DNA of 33,650 nt from Nitrospira sp. bin75 (lineage in GTDB: Bacteria > Nitrospirota > Nitrospiria > Nitrospirales > UBA8639). The notes under the pieces were generated by a model that worked only from the letters and a program-made list of their open reading frames with translations, had not been told where the DNA came from and searched no databases. Location: positions 1-33,650 of the forward strand of contig MPMZ01000031.1 of NCBI GenBank assembly GCA_002238765.1, in the 5' to 3' direction. Below, one piece after another: positions 19,793 through 27,919 of this stretch (the first letter of the stretch is position 1; each line of letters opens with the position of its first letter). The translations under genes were made by a program, and so were the position numbers.

Positions 19793-20776
19793 ATGTGCAG
19801 AGCTTGGGTTGTTCGCCCGTATCCACATGGCATCTATAGGATGCAGGAATTCCTTGACGAAAACATGATAGCGATTGGGTGGCCAGGGATCGGTGACTTG
19901 TCGTTCGTAAGAACACGTGATGACATTGAACAAGCACTGGGAACGGAATACCAGTCTTCGCCCAAACAGTTAGGTCAGGCCAAAGGGAACCTCTTCCGGT
20001 TTGTAAGAGAGATAGAGCTTGATGACTATGTAGTAGTTCCTGATGGGGGTGATGTGTACTTCGGAAGTGTAACCTCTGATTACAAGTACGTAGCAGAGAA
20101 CGATGAACAAGGCTTTCCACACCAGAGAAGTGCAATCTGGTTCCATGAAAAGAGTCCCTTTCCTAGGCAACACCTCACGGGACTAAACTGGAACACACTC
20201 AAAGGGAAACTGAGCGTATTCGAGATCCGCCCCGTTGAAGACGTTCGTGATACTGTAGAGAACAAATCCCACTTGTTCATATCTCCGGGCAATGATAGGC
20301 CAAATACCGAGCTGAAGAAAGTCTATTTGTCCTCTCTGCAGAGGGGAAGCCTTCGCGGCGTAAATTCCAACACATTTGAGTATGCAGTCTGTGAATTGCT
20401 CTCTAAGTATTATCCGGGTCTCCGCCGGTTATCTACCACCAACAGCAGTGAGGGGGACACCGACCTGATGACTGAATTGCCAGGCAATGTCATAGTCAGG
20501 GTGCAAGTCAAACACTTCTATCCTAAGGAAGGAGACTTGAGGCCCCAGGACGTAGAGCAACTCGCTGCTTCGATGGACCTAGGCGACCACGGAATTATCG
20601 TAACTTCGGGTACAATTGGACCGGAAGCGAAAAATCGTGCATCACGCTACGAGAATATCAATATCGACTTCATAGATGGAGACCAATTCGTTGACCTTCT
20701 GTTTGAGAACATCAACGAGATAGATGACAATTCGCTGCATGTCTTTGGGCTCACCCGAACACTCAGAATGATCTGA
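19793..20776 (+). CDS. Mrr-type restriction endonuclease A (327 aa)
   Basis: Probable type IV-like or modification-dependent DNA endonuclease. ATG at 19793 follows AGGGAGGATCAAGA. Residues 1-145 form an N-terminal domain (IAIGWPGIGDLSFV, FRFVREIELDDYVVVPDG, FPHQRSAIW) shared with the protein at 24198. The C-terminal half is an Mrr_cat nuclease: FEYAVCELLSKYYPGLRRL, the acidic pair in EGDTDLM (E220 to D224) and Q238-V-K240, followed by ATSG-like strands. The N-terminal domain probably senses the target. The catalytic D...QxK is intact, so it should be active. Confidence 0.87.
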   Translation: MCRAWVVRPYPHGIYRMQEFLDENMIAIGWPGIGDLSFVRTRDDIEQALGTEYQSSPKQLGQAKGNLFRFVREIELDDYVVVPDGGDVYFGSVTSDYKYVAENDEQGFPHQRSAIWFHEKSPFPRQHLTGLNWNTLKGKLSVFEIRPVEDVRDTVENKSHLFISPGNDRPNTELKKVYLSSLQRGSLRGVNSNTFEYAVCELLSKYYPGLRRLSTTNSSEGDTDLMTELPGNVIVRVQVKHFYPKEGDLRPQDVEQLAASMDLGDHGIIVTSGTIGPEAKNRASRYENINIDFIDGDQFVDLLFENINEIDDNSLHVFGLTRTLRMI

Positions 20777-20973
20777 TGCCCTTGCAACGCAGTTGTCGTA
20801 GGAAACGCCACCCGGATGAGGGGGGACGATGAGATTCAGGATTTAATTCAGGAGGAACCTAACTAAGCAAAAAGTATAGGATAGCCAACTGGCTACGCGC
20901 CGTACTCGGTTAAGTGCCCCCATGCCCGAGACGCTTCGCGCACCTCGTCCCTGCACGTTGCCGTTGGGTGGGC
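20777..20973. other. Short intergenic region
   Basis: Between the converging Mrr A gene and higA. No gene seen; a hairpin-forming CGAAGCGCTT-type patch lies near its right end. Confidence 0.35.
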
Positions 20974-21372
20974 CTACACGAAGACCGAAGGGGAGACCCC
21001 GAAGCGCTTTGACAAAGCGCGGATCTGTCTGACATTCAGGTCCCGTTTGCCGTTCAGAATCTCCGAAACAACCCCTTGGGACCCGACCTCTGGTAAGTCC
21101 GACTGGGTCAGATTGTGCTCCGCCATGAAGAACCGCAGCACATCCGCTCCCCCGCATTCAGGCATCGCGTGGTGTTGTTCTTCCCAGGCGTGAAGCACGG
21201 TGCCAAGCGTATCCAGCAGAGAATAGAGCGGATGCCGCTCATCGGTGCCCACCTCATCAAGGAGGGTATTGAGGTGCTCCACTGCCACATCATAGTCCTG
21301 TTCGTTTCGAATCTTGAACAAGTCGCTCACGTGGGTCCAGGATCGCTGAATCTGTGGGCTTATGGCATTCAT
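20974..21372 (-). CDS. higA: HigA-like antitoxin (132 aa)
   Basis: Antitoxin and transcriptional repressor of the HigBA module. The C-terminal half is an XRE helix-turn-helix (DVLRFFMAEHNLTQSDLPEV, then VVSEILNGKRDLNVRQIRAL), and the N-terminal half is the usual HigA helical region. Of two nearby ATG codons the second (21372) is chosen: GGAGG lies nine bases before it and it overlaps the toxin stop codon as ATGA. The toxin gene lies upstream, the order typical of HigBA and opposite to most toxin-antitoxin pairs. Confidence 0.92.
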   Translation of the reverse strand: MNAISPQIQRSWTHVSDLFKIRNEQDYDVAVEHLNTLLDEVGTDERHPLYSLLDTLGTVLHAWEEQHHAMPECGGADVLRFFMAEHNLTQSDLPEVGSQGVVSEILNGKRDLNVRQIRALSKRFGVSPSVFV

Positions 21373-21656
21373 GTCATCCATCCTCCGCGGTCATAGGCTT
21401 GGTGCGTCAGGACGTGGCGAATGTACACTTTTCCCCGATTGAAGTGCAGGGATGCAATCAGGCGGTACTTGTTCCCGGCAATATTGAACACGACATACTC
21501 TCCGACTTTATCAGCCGTAGGAAACGTACGGCGTAGTGCCGTCAAACTGCGAAACCGAGTCTGCCGCATAATCTTGAACCAGCGGTTCAGAGGCTCCTTA
21601 CTGTCGGGATGCTGCACCCAAAACGCCTGAAGAGCTTTGCGCGAAATGATGTGCAC
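21369..21656 (-). CDS. higB: HigB-like mRNA interferase toxin (95 aa)
   Basis: RelE-superfamily ribosome-dependent RNase that cuts translated mRNA. The frame can extend to TTG 21674, but GTG at 21656 gives the standard family N-terminus (V/M-HIISRKALQAFWVQHPDS). Conserved blocks are W-P-D, FRSLTALRRTFPTADKVGEY, VVFNIAGNKYRLIASLHFN and VYIRHVLTHQAYDRGGW. Neither start has a strong ribosome binding site, consistent with low toxin synthesis. It is followed by higA with a 4-base overlap. Confidence 0.92.
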   Translation of the reverse strand: MHIISRKALQAFWVQHPDSKEPLNRWFKIMRQTRFRSLTALRRTFPTADKVGEYVVFNIAGNKYRLIASLHFNRGKVYIRHVLTHQAYDRGGWMT

Positions 21657-21722
21657 TTGATCAGCATATCTCAAAGCGCGATATACCGCAAGGGGACTTA
21701 TACGGGATGCTCGCCAAGCGAA

Positions 21723-21863
21723 TTAGGCTTTGGACTTCGGCGGTTTCCGCCCGGCCTTGAAAATGGCTTGAGCTACTTGTTCAGGTGCGGCATCTATTTT
21801 GATTGCTCGGATAATCGGACGGGCTCGGGGGCGTTTGGGTTTGAGAGACTTTGAGGGTTTCAT
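21723..21863 (-). CDS. Small basic conserved-type protein (46 aa)
   Basis: A 46-codon frame begins at ATG 21863: a Lys/Pro/Arg-rich start (KPSKSLKPKRPRARP) followed by IIRAIKIDAAPEQVAQAIFK and a basic end (AGRKPPKSKA). The second part (I-A-I--DA-PE-VA-AIF) matches a pattern I recall from many short bacterial proteins of unknown function, which makes it believable despite its size and the absence of a ribosome binding site. It is upstream of higB in the same direction. Confidence 0.6.
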   Translation of the reverse strand: MKPSKSLKPKRPRARPIIRAIKIDAAPEQVAQAIFKAGRKPPKSKA

Positions 21864-22013
21864 ATGACAAATATCAGATAATCATGAGATACACACTGTA
21901 CGAAAGTTGCCGCAGATAATTGCCGCAACGAATTGAGAAAGAAAAAGACCGCCGAAATAAAACAATCCAAAGGCCATTGGGGCTTATAAAGTGCCTGACC
22001 AGTAGTGCCTAAT

Positions 22014-23099
22014 CTAAGCAGGAGGTTTCGCATAGAGTGACCTATTGCCGAAGGCTGCTGACATTTCCCGAAAGAATTCCTCGTAGCCCATAACCAGGGT
22101 TTCTGGGTTGTCATTGACGTGCATTGAGATACGAATCTGTTTCTGATCAAGGTCGGGGTCGAGATAAAACCTAGGCGCAGTGAATGTCGCAGTGAAAGTA
22201 TACGTTTGACCTTCTATGAGTGAAGGCTGGAGTGAATGCTGTTGAAGCAGCTGTTCGTCATGTTTATTTGCTACCTCATCCAACAGCGTCTTCACCGGCC
22301 CTGCTATAGACACATCAACCCCTATAACAAAGTCGCCCAGCGTGTAGAGATTTTGAAGCAAAAATATGATTTCCTTGATGTTCGACGTAGCCGATAGCTT
22401 CTCCGTCAATCCTCGCAACTTGGCTATTAAATCGTTGACGGTTATGCCATAGACCGCTTTCCAGACCTGAGAGAAGTATTCTACGAAGTTTATCTTAAGT
22501 CCTATTTGATGCGTTTTAGACATGAACTTCTTGTCTGAGAAGAGGTCTACCACAAACTGATCTCTTATCAGTACGTATCTATTATGAAGAAGCAAGTCGG
22601 CGAATTTACTCAACCCAATGCTGTCTACTATCCTGCCATCGTAGTCATAAACGTTTATCTTATACTGCTTCAGTTTTTGCGGGAATATTTCAGATAGTAT
22701 TCGAATGTTCACAGAGATGATCAGCAGTATTTCCTCAATTAAATTCTCCTGATCATCTAAGATGGTTTCCGTTACTTCAGACTCAGGTAGCACTTCGCCG
22801 CCCTGAACGCGAGGAGTAATGCCTTTGGCATCTAACGTGGCCTTGGTTTTCGATTGAAAGCTTTTCAACCTCGCGTCTTGAGATACGATCTTCTCTAGTA
22901 TTCGCTTCACAGTACCGTACACAATTTCTTCTTTGCCGGGCCTTCGTTTAGAAATGACAAAAGGCTTCCCCCATGGGTGATTCTTCACACTTCCTTTGAC
23001 GATACGTACTGCGCCATACACGTACGGCTTGTGCTGATCGTTGTATATGATTTGTAATTTGTGTCCGATCATTGAATTTCCAGGACGAGATTTCTTCAT
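22014..23099 (-). CDS. Unknown 361-aa protein coupled to the thermonuclease
   Basis: The start ATG overlaps the stop of the thermonuclease gene (ATGA), so the two are co-translated. A later ATG (residue 10) is an alternative. The protein is rich in helices (ENLIEEILLIISVNIRILSE, NDLIAKLRGLTEKLSA), with an N-terminal beta region (LQIIYNDQHKPYVYGAVRIV) and a beta-rich C-terminus (YTFTATFTAPRFYLD). No signal peptide and no motif known to me. The AT-rich codon use is unlike that of the nuclease gene before it. Possibly an immunity, targeting or sensor partner; this is inference. Confidence 0.82.
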   Translation of the reverse strand: MKKSRPGNSMIGHKLQIIYNDQHKPYVYGAVRIVKGSVKNHPWGKPFVISKRRPGKEEIVYGTVKRILEKIVSQDARLKSFQSKTKATLDAKGITPRVQGGEVLPESEVTETILDDQENLIEEILLIISVNIRILSEIFPQKLKQYKINVYDYDGRIVDSIGLSKFADLLLHNRYVLIRDQFVVDLFSDKKFMSKTHQIGLKINFVEYFSQVWKAVYGITVNDLIAKLRGLTEKLSATSNIKEIIFLLQNLYTLGDFVIGVDVSIAGPVKTLLDEVANKHDEQLLQQHSLQPSLIEGQTYTFTATFTAPRFYLDPDLDQKQIRISMHVNDNPETLVMGYEEFFREMSAAFGNRSLYAKPPA

Positions 23100-23614
23100 G
23101 GACTTGGATGAGGCTTAATGCTTCCGTCTCCACTCCCACGGGGGAGTAAACTCCCTGACCAGACTCCACGTTTTATGGCCGTTGCTTTTTCTTCCTCAGA
23201 GACATATCGGGTTGAACATTTTTGATCGGCTGGCGCATGCCCGTATTGGACCAGCCAGCCGTTCAGATTAAGATCATCGAGATAGCACGTCGCCATGAGT
23301 CGGGTATAGCGGTCGCGGGTGTCCCCCACACACGTCAGGGGAGTGATCCCGATTTTGTCAATGAGGGCGTTGGTGGCGACCTGTCCGCAGGGATATGATT
23401 GCTGCTTTGCGTCGAGGCATCGTTGCGTGGTTTCCGGAGCATCAATGCCTTTGAGTCGAATCCGTTCGCCTGACATAATGACGGTATCCGCATCAAGAAT
23501 GACAGGGTTGCCGGTCAGAGTGGCCGCTTCAACCGCGCCACTCCAAACCAGAAGCACGACAAGGCAGGAACCGACGGTCCCGCATAACAACCACACGTGA
23601 AGGAAAGCAATCAT
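23096..23614 (-). CDS. Exported thermonuclease (SNase) (172 aa)
   Basis: Staphylococcal-nuclease-type protein that cuts DNA and RNA with Ca2+. The family core is clear: GNPVILDADTVIMSGERIRL, KGIDAPET, and DRYTRLMATCYLDDLNLN with the catalytic Arg equivalents. ATG 23614 gives an N-terminal signal sequence (hydrophobic stretch about residues 3-25, then GAVEAA); an open frame to 23728 exists but crosses the divergent gene. Several Cys pairs suit an exported protein. It is divergent from the lipoprotein at 23613, with start codons overlapping, and coupled to the 361-aa gene. Confidence 0.88.
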   Translation of the reverse strand: MIAFLHVWLLCGTVGSCLVVLLVWSGAVEAATLTGNPVILDADTVIMSGERIRLKGIDAPETTQRCLDAKQQSYPCGQVATNALIDKIGITPLTCVGDTRDRYTRLMATCYLDDLNLNGWLVQYGHAPADQKCSTRYVSEEEKATAIKRGVWSGSLLPRGSGDGSIKPHPSP

Positions 23615-23888
23615 GATGAAGATGCTGAAAGTCTCGGCTTTGGTGTTCGCGTTTCTCTTGGGAGCGGTTTCTTGTACCACCCAAGAAGAGACCAAAACCG
23701 CTGCCGAAATCAAGCAAATTCTAATCAAAGAGTCAATTGCACAGTATCCGGGCAGTTGTCCGTGTCCCTACAATGTTGATCGAGCAGGACGACGGTGCGG
23801 CAAACGGAGCGCGTACAGCAGACCTGACGGGGCGTCTCCGCTTTGCTATGCCAGTGACCTATCGGATGACATGGTGAAGGGGTATTGA
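23613..23888 (+). CDS. Small secreted or lipoprotein-type protein (91 aa)
   Basis: ATG at 23613 (or 23616) follows GAAGGAAAGC. The N-terminal MKMLKVSALVFAFLLGAVSC is a signal peptide ending in a lipobox-like AVSC. The mature part has IKQILIKESIAQYPGSCPCP, then GRRCGKRSAYSRPDGASPLC, with several Cys. I recall this YPG-CPCPY...CG-RSAYSRPGG pattern as a widespread periplasmic family that often neighbours thermonucleases; not verified. Its start codon overlaps that of the divergent nuclease, so the two promoters must lie inside each other's coding DNA. Confidence 0.78.
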   Translation: MMKMLKVSALVFAFLLGAVSCTTQEETKTAAEIKQILIKESIAQYPGSCPCPYNVDRAGRRCGKRSAYSRPDGASPLCYASDLSDDMVKGY

Positions 23889-24197
23889 GAAAGAACAGAA
23901 CGATCTTGTGCCGCTCTCGACTCTTCCCCAATTGGGATCCATGTTGAGGGTGAGGAAGTGTGACAATGGAGAATTGTCAAACCGATACTTACTGGAGGAC
24001 GACTCAGTCAGGCTAGGGAGGAAGCCCACTTTCGCATAACCACCATTGCGTCTATAATATCTCCAATCCCTCCGTTCAACCTAGAAGCAAACTGTATGGA
24101 AGGTCACGAAGACTAATCTGAAATGTGTGCCAGCCAATTGTAGGTACGCAGTTTGCGTCGGGCGCGGTGAAATGCAAACAAAGAGAGGAAAAGAGAA
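23889..24197 (+). other. Intergenic, AT-rich
   Basis: No gene supported. A possible -10-like TATAAT (about 24053) lies in GCGTCTATAATATC. The 3' end carries AGAGGAAAAGAGAA, the ribosome binding site of the second Mrr gene. Confidence 0.4.
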
Positions 24198-25199
24198 ATG
24201 AGCGGAAATATGTGGGGCTTACATATGGCGAATATACAGGCCGCTGCCCCCGTCGATGGGAATTTTGTAGGTATCGGTTGGGATGAAATGGGGGATCTAT
24301 CGACCCTGACACAGACCCGAGAGGCATTCAAAATGCGTTATGCTGAGGTCTACCCATCAGAAAAGCCAATCCCACTTCGGATTAAGGCCGGTGTCCTATA
24401 TCGATTTGCACTCGAAATCGATGTTGGAGACATTATTGTTTACCCTTCGAAGCCTGATCGACTCATTCATATTGGCATTGTGGAAGGTGGCTACACGTAC
24501 AGGCCGGAAGCCCTTGAGGGGTATCCACACAGGCGTGCGGTAAAGTGGGTTAAGAGTCTTCCTCGCACGAATTTCTCGCAATCGGCCCTTTATGAGATTG
24601 GGGCGGCCGTCTCGCTCTTTCAAATTACGTCGCATGCGGACGAATTCCGCGCAGCAATGGAGGGGACAGCAATAGTTCCAGAGGACGTCGACGAGGAAAC
24701 TGTAGAAGAAGTATCTTCTCATATGGAAGAAACGACGGAAGACTTCATAACCAAGCGTCTCAAGACGAAATTAAATCCTTATGAATTTGAAAAATTCATT
24801 GCACACCTGCTGACCTGCATGGGTTACCATGCGAGGGTGACTCAGCAATCTTCGGACGGTGGCATTGACGTCATAGCCCATAAAGATGAACTGGGTTTTG
24901 AACCGCCGCTCATCAAAGTGCAATGCAAGCAAACCCTGGAGCAGATTGGACGACCAAAAGTGCAAGAGCTTCACGGGGCGGTAGAGCGAGGAGAACACGG
25001 CCTCTTTGTGACACTGGGTGCTTTTAGTCACGATGCGCGACTCTTTGAGAGATCAAAGCCAAATCTAAGACTCATCGATGGCAATGCTTTGATTGAGTTA
25101 ATGTATACCCACTACGAGAAATTTGACCCGCGATACAAGATGCTGCTTCCGTTAAAGCATACGTATATGCCAGTTTCAGGGCTTGCGCTTGATGACTAA
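24198..25199 (+). CDS. Mrr-type restriction endonuclease B (333 aa)
   Basis: Second Mrr-family nuclease of the island. ATG at 24198 follows AGAGGAAAAGAGAA; MWGLHM at 24210 is an alternative start. The N-terminal domain (FVGIGWDEMGDLSTL, LYRFALEIDVGDIIVYPS, YPHRRAVKWV, LYEIGAAVSLFQI) corresponds block by block to that of the protein at 19793. The catalytic part is a classic Mrr_cat: NPYEFEKFIAHLLTCMGYHA, SSDGGIDVIAH (D220, D224) and Q242-C-K244, then VQELHGAVERGEHGLFVTLG. Mrr proteins cut DNA carrying foreign methylation. All active residues are present. Confidence 0.93.
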   Translation: MSGNMWGLHMANIQAAAPVDGNFVGIGWDEMGDLSTLTQTREAFKMRYAEVYPSEKPIPLRIKAGVLYRFALEIDVGDIIVYPSKPDRLIHIGIVEGGYTYRPEALEGYPHRRAVKWVKSLPRTNFSQSALYEIGAAVSLFQITSHADEFRAAMEGTAIVPEDVDEETVEEVSSHMEETTEDFITKRLKTKLNPYEFEKFIAHLLTCMGYHARVTQQSSDGGIDVIAHKDELGFEPPLIKVQCKQTLEQIGRPKVQELHGAVERGEHGLFVTLGAFSHDARLFERSKPNLRLIDGNALIELMYTHYEKFDPRYKMLLPLKHTYMPVSGLALDD

Positions 25200-25385
25200 A
25201 TTTCAAGTTCCGTCGTAACCCCTTCGAATCTTCCATGATGTGCATTAGGTTTCAGGGACTTGCCCGAATGGCAGTTCCTTCGCAACTAATGGTTCTGTGA
25301 ATGCGTGATCACGATATTGGGAAGTTTTGGGAGGATATTCACACTGCCAACTCGACCCCCTCCTTGACGTTGCACGTGCTCCGTA

Positions 25386-27917
25386 CTATTCCGCAACGAG
25401 TTCGCCGACTTGTTCTTTCCAGCTATCTTCAAACATCATCCTGAAAACAGCCGGGGGTTCGCAGACTCTCATTTCGCCTCTGTCAATGGCCTTGTTGTAC
25501 GCCGCTTCAAGGGTTTCAAGGAGTTTCTGCTTGTAGCTCGTATCCTCATTGCCCTTCAGGTGAACGCCTTTTGTTTCCAGAATAAGAAGTGTCCCGTCAC
25601 CCTGTCGGCAGGCGACGAAATCGGGATAGACGTTCTGCCGTCTCCACCCCTGGAGATGATACTGTTGCTTCGCGGCGATCCTGTGCCACCAGGAAATGGA
25701 ATCGCTTTTGTCCAGATACAGCGCGAAATCCTTTTCGAGCACGTTGAAGTTGCTTTCATACACGGGCTCAAAAAGACTCTGCTGTATCGGCTGCCCATGT
25801 TCGCCCTGAAGAGATCTTTCCCTTCTGGACACGAAAACCTCGAAGGACTTCTCGAGTGCATAATCCAACTCCTCGTCGGTCTCGAGGCGAAACCTGATGG
25901 CATCGTTCTTGATTTTGCTGCGGAAAACCGACTCGGCTCTCCTGTCCAGGTCTTCCCTGATGTTCCGACGCAAAACCTCTGAGAGATAAATCCGCTTATT
26001 CAACAGTTGTGAATCGTTGTATCTCTTGTGCTTTTTGAGAAAATTTGCTGCCAGGCGCGCGGCCTGCCAGGGATTCGGCACCACGTCCGTCAGCCGCCGG
26101 ACGAAATAATCGAGGCGCAACCGTTCCCCGTTATCAAAAACTTCGTTGGAAACTCTTCTGTCACCCTGAACGTCAACCGTAGCGATAATCTCCCGAATCG
26201 TGTCCTTGTCATCCAGATTGACTGCCTTGCCCGCGTCGATTCCGTTCCAATCGATCGCCCCCAGGATGTCGCGGTCGTAATCTATCGGGCGCCACCCGTA
26301 ACCTACCTTATGCAGAACCTGCGGGAGAAAGATCTGAAGTTTTTTGTACTTGGGGCGTCGCTTGACGGTTTGTGGTTGTGGCGCGTCTCCTTCGCCAACG
26401 CCGCGAATGGCATCGCCGAGCCCCGTCAGCCCCTCGTTTTCCAGTCCGGTCTTAACTCCTTCGACGGCTTTTCCCACGTCCGTGTTGTAACAGTAAATAT
26501 AACATTGGTTCAGGGCATCGCTTTTCTCGATTCTGCGCGCGTACGGCTGTCGCATGATGCGTCCGGTCATCTGGGTCATGGCCGTGGTCGCCGTGGTGTT
26601 ATCCAATAAAGCCAGCACGTAGGCGAACGAGCAATCCCAGCCTTCCTTGAGGGCATCCTTGGTGATAATCCAGTGGACGGGACTTTCCTCGCCAAGCAGA
26701 TTTTCGCCCGCGAGTTCCTTCTGTTCCGATGATTGCACCCTGATCCGGTTTTCCGGCACGGCAAGATGTTGTATCAGGTACTCCCGCACGTCCTCCGAAT
26801 GGATGGTTCCTCTACCCCGTTGTTCTCCACCCGTCCGTTGTACCCTGACCAGGGCAATGGGACGGATATAGCGGTTTTCCCGTGTTTGAAGGTTCCGGGC
26901 CTCCGTTTCCAGTTCCTGCAATTTTTTCTGTGTTTCGGCAAGTGTGTGTTTCCAGTCGGAGTTGCCGAAGCTGTGAATTTCTATCGGCAGCTTGATCATC
27001 TCCTCGGCTTGCAACTCGGTGCCCGAGATGTTGACCAAGATGTTGCTGATACCGATTTTGGGCGTGGCGGACAGTTCCAGCACAAAGCGGGGATTGAGTC
27101 GATTGACGGACTTGACGAACTCGCGGTTGTTCGTGTCATTCGGTCCGTACGCCTTGTGCGCCTCATCCAGAATGACGGTCGGGCGAATCAGTTTCAGCAC
27201 GTTGATCAGGCTGTGCTTCACCGAGCCGGCGGTGTTGTTTTTTTCAAGGTCGGGGTGCCGTTCTGAAAGTGCGTGGTTGGCGGTTGAATCGTCCTGTTCG
27301 GGGAAAAACGAGGTGTAACCACCGCTGTCCCGGAATATCTTGAGAAAATCCTTCCCTCTTTGCCTGTTGGCGGACGGTAACATCAGCATCATGATGCAGA
27401 GCCGGTTTTCGACGTCCTGCTTGGTGAAGCGGTTGTCCTTCTGCAACAATTTGACCTTGCCACCCGAAATCCTTTCAAGCATCTGCCTGTACGGATGCTC
27501 GCGGGTCCTGAAGGCCTTGAGCGTCTGCTCGTAAATCGCCCTGGTGGGTACGATCCACAACACGAAGCCCGTGTCCTGCTTGATGCGCTCAAGCGCGGCA
27601 ACGCCCAAAAGCGTCTTCCCACCGCCGGTCGGCACCTTCAGGCAGACGTGCGGAATAGGCTCGCCGGACGTGCCGGTTCGAGATATGTAATCGGGGATGT
27701 TAAGAGTTCCGTTGTCTGAAATGCCGGGGAGGACGTTCTGCTCTTTCAGGCTCTGCCAGGCTGCCCGAGGATAGTTTTTCAATTCTTCGGGAACAGGTCT
27801 TTTCTTTTTCGCATAAAACTCTTCACCGTCCGCCGCGTCTTTATGAGCCTCTTTGAGCGCCACAAGGCAACGCTCCAACTGTTCAAGGGCGTTTTGCTGG
27901 TAGTTTTTGAGTTGCAT
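25386..27917 (-). CDS. res: Type III restriction enzyme, Res subunit (843 aa)
   Basis: DNA-translocating nuclease subunit that forms a complex with Mod. Superfamily 2 helicase motifs are present: Walker A PTGGGKT (residues 96-102), DEAH (251-254), SATPKIG and QMTGRIMRQPYARR (motif VI). The C-terminal PD-(D/E)xK nuclease is YPDF...LLILETKG (D766, E781, K783). The length of 843 is a little below the usual 900-1000. Its ATG is two bases after the TPR gene stop, so the two are coupled. Mod is 4.8 kb upstream, separated by inserted genes, unlike the usual adjacent mod-res order. Confidence 0.95.
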   Translation of the reverse strand: MQLKNYQQNALEQLERCLVALKEAHKDAADGEEFYAKKKRPVPEELKNYPRAAWQSLKEQNVLPGISDNGTLNIPDYISRTGTSGEPIPHVCLKVPTGGGKTLLGVAALERIKQDTGFVLWIVPTRAIYEQTLKAFRTREHPYRQMLERISGGKVKLLQKDNRFTKQDVENRLCIMMLMLPSANRQRGKDFLKIFRDSGGYTSFFPEQDDSTANHALSERHPDLEKNNTAGSVKHSLINVLKLIRPTVILDEAHKAYGPNDTNNREFVKSVNRLNPRFVLELSATPKIGISNILVNISGTELQAEEMIKLPIEIHSFGNSDWKHTLAETQKKLQELETEARNLQTRENRYIRPIALVRVQRTGGEQRGRGTIHSEDVREYLIQHLAVPENRIRVQSSEQKELAGENLLGEESPVHWIITKDALKEGWDCSFAYVLALLDNTTATTAMTQMTGRIMRQPYARRIEKSDALNQCYIYCYNTDVGKAVEGVKTGLENEGLTGLGDAIRGVGEGDAPQPQTVKRRPKYKKLQIFLPQVLHKVGYGWRPIDYDRDILGAIDWNGIDAGKAVNLDDKDTIREIIATVDVQGDRRVSNEVFDNGERLRLDYFVRRLTDVVPNPWQAARLAANFLKKHKRYNDSQLLNKRIYLSEVLRRNIREDLDRRAESVFRSKIKNDAIRFRLETDEELDYALEKSFEVFVSRRERSLQGEHGQPIQQSLFEPVYESNFNVLEKDFALYLDKSDSISWWHRIAAKQQYHLQGWRRQNVYPDFVACRQGDGTLLILETKGVHLKGNEDTSYKQKLLETLEAAYNKAIDRGEMRVCEPPAVFRMMFEDSWKEQVGELVAE

Positions 27918-27919
27918 GG

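Noticed and set aside
25410-27719. Several plus-strand frames of 100-190 codons opposite res
   Set aside because: They are antisense shadows of the Res gene, whose helicase and nuclease motifs are clear on the minus strand.
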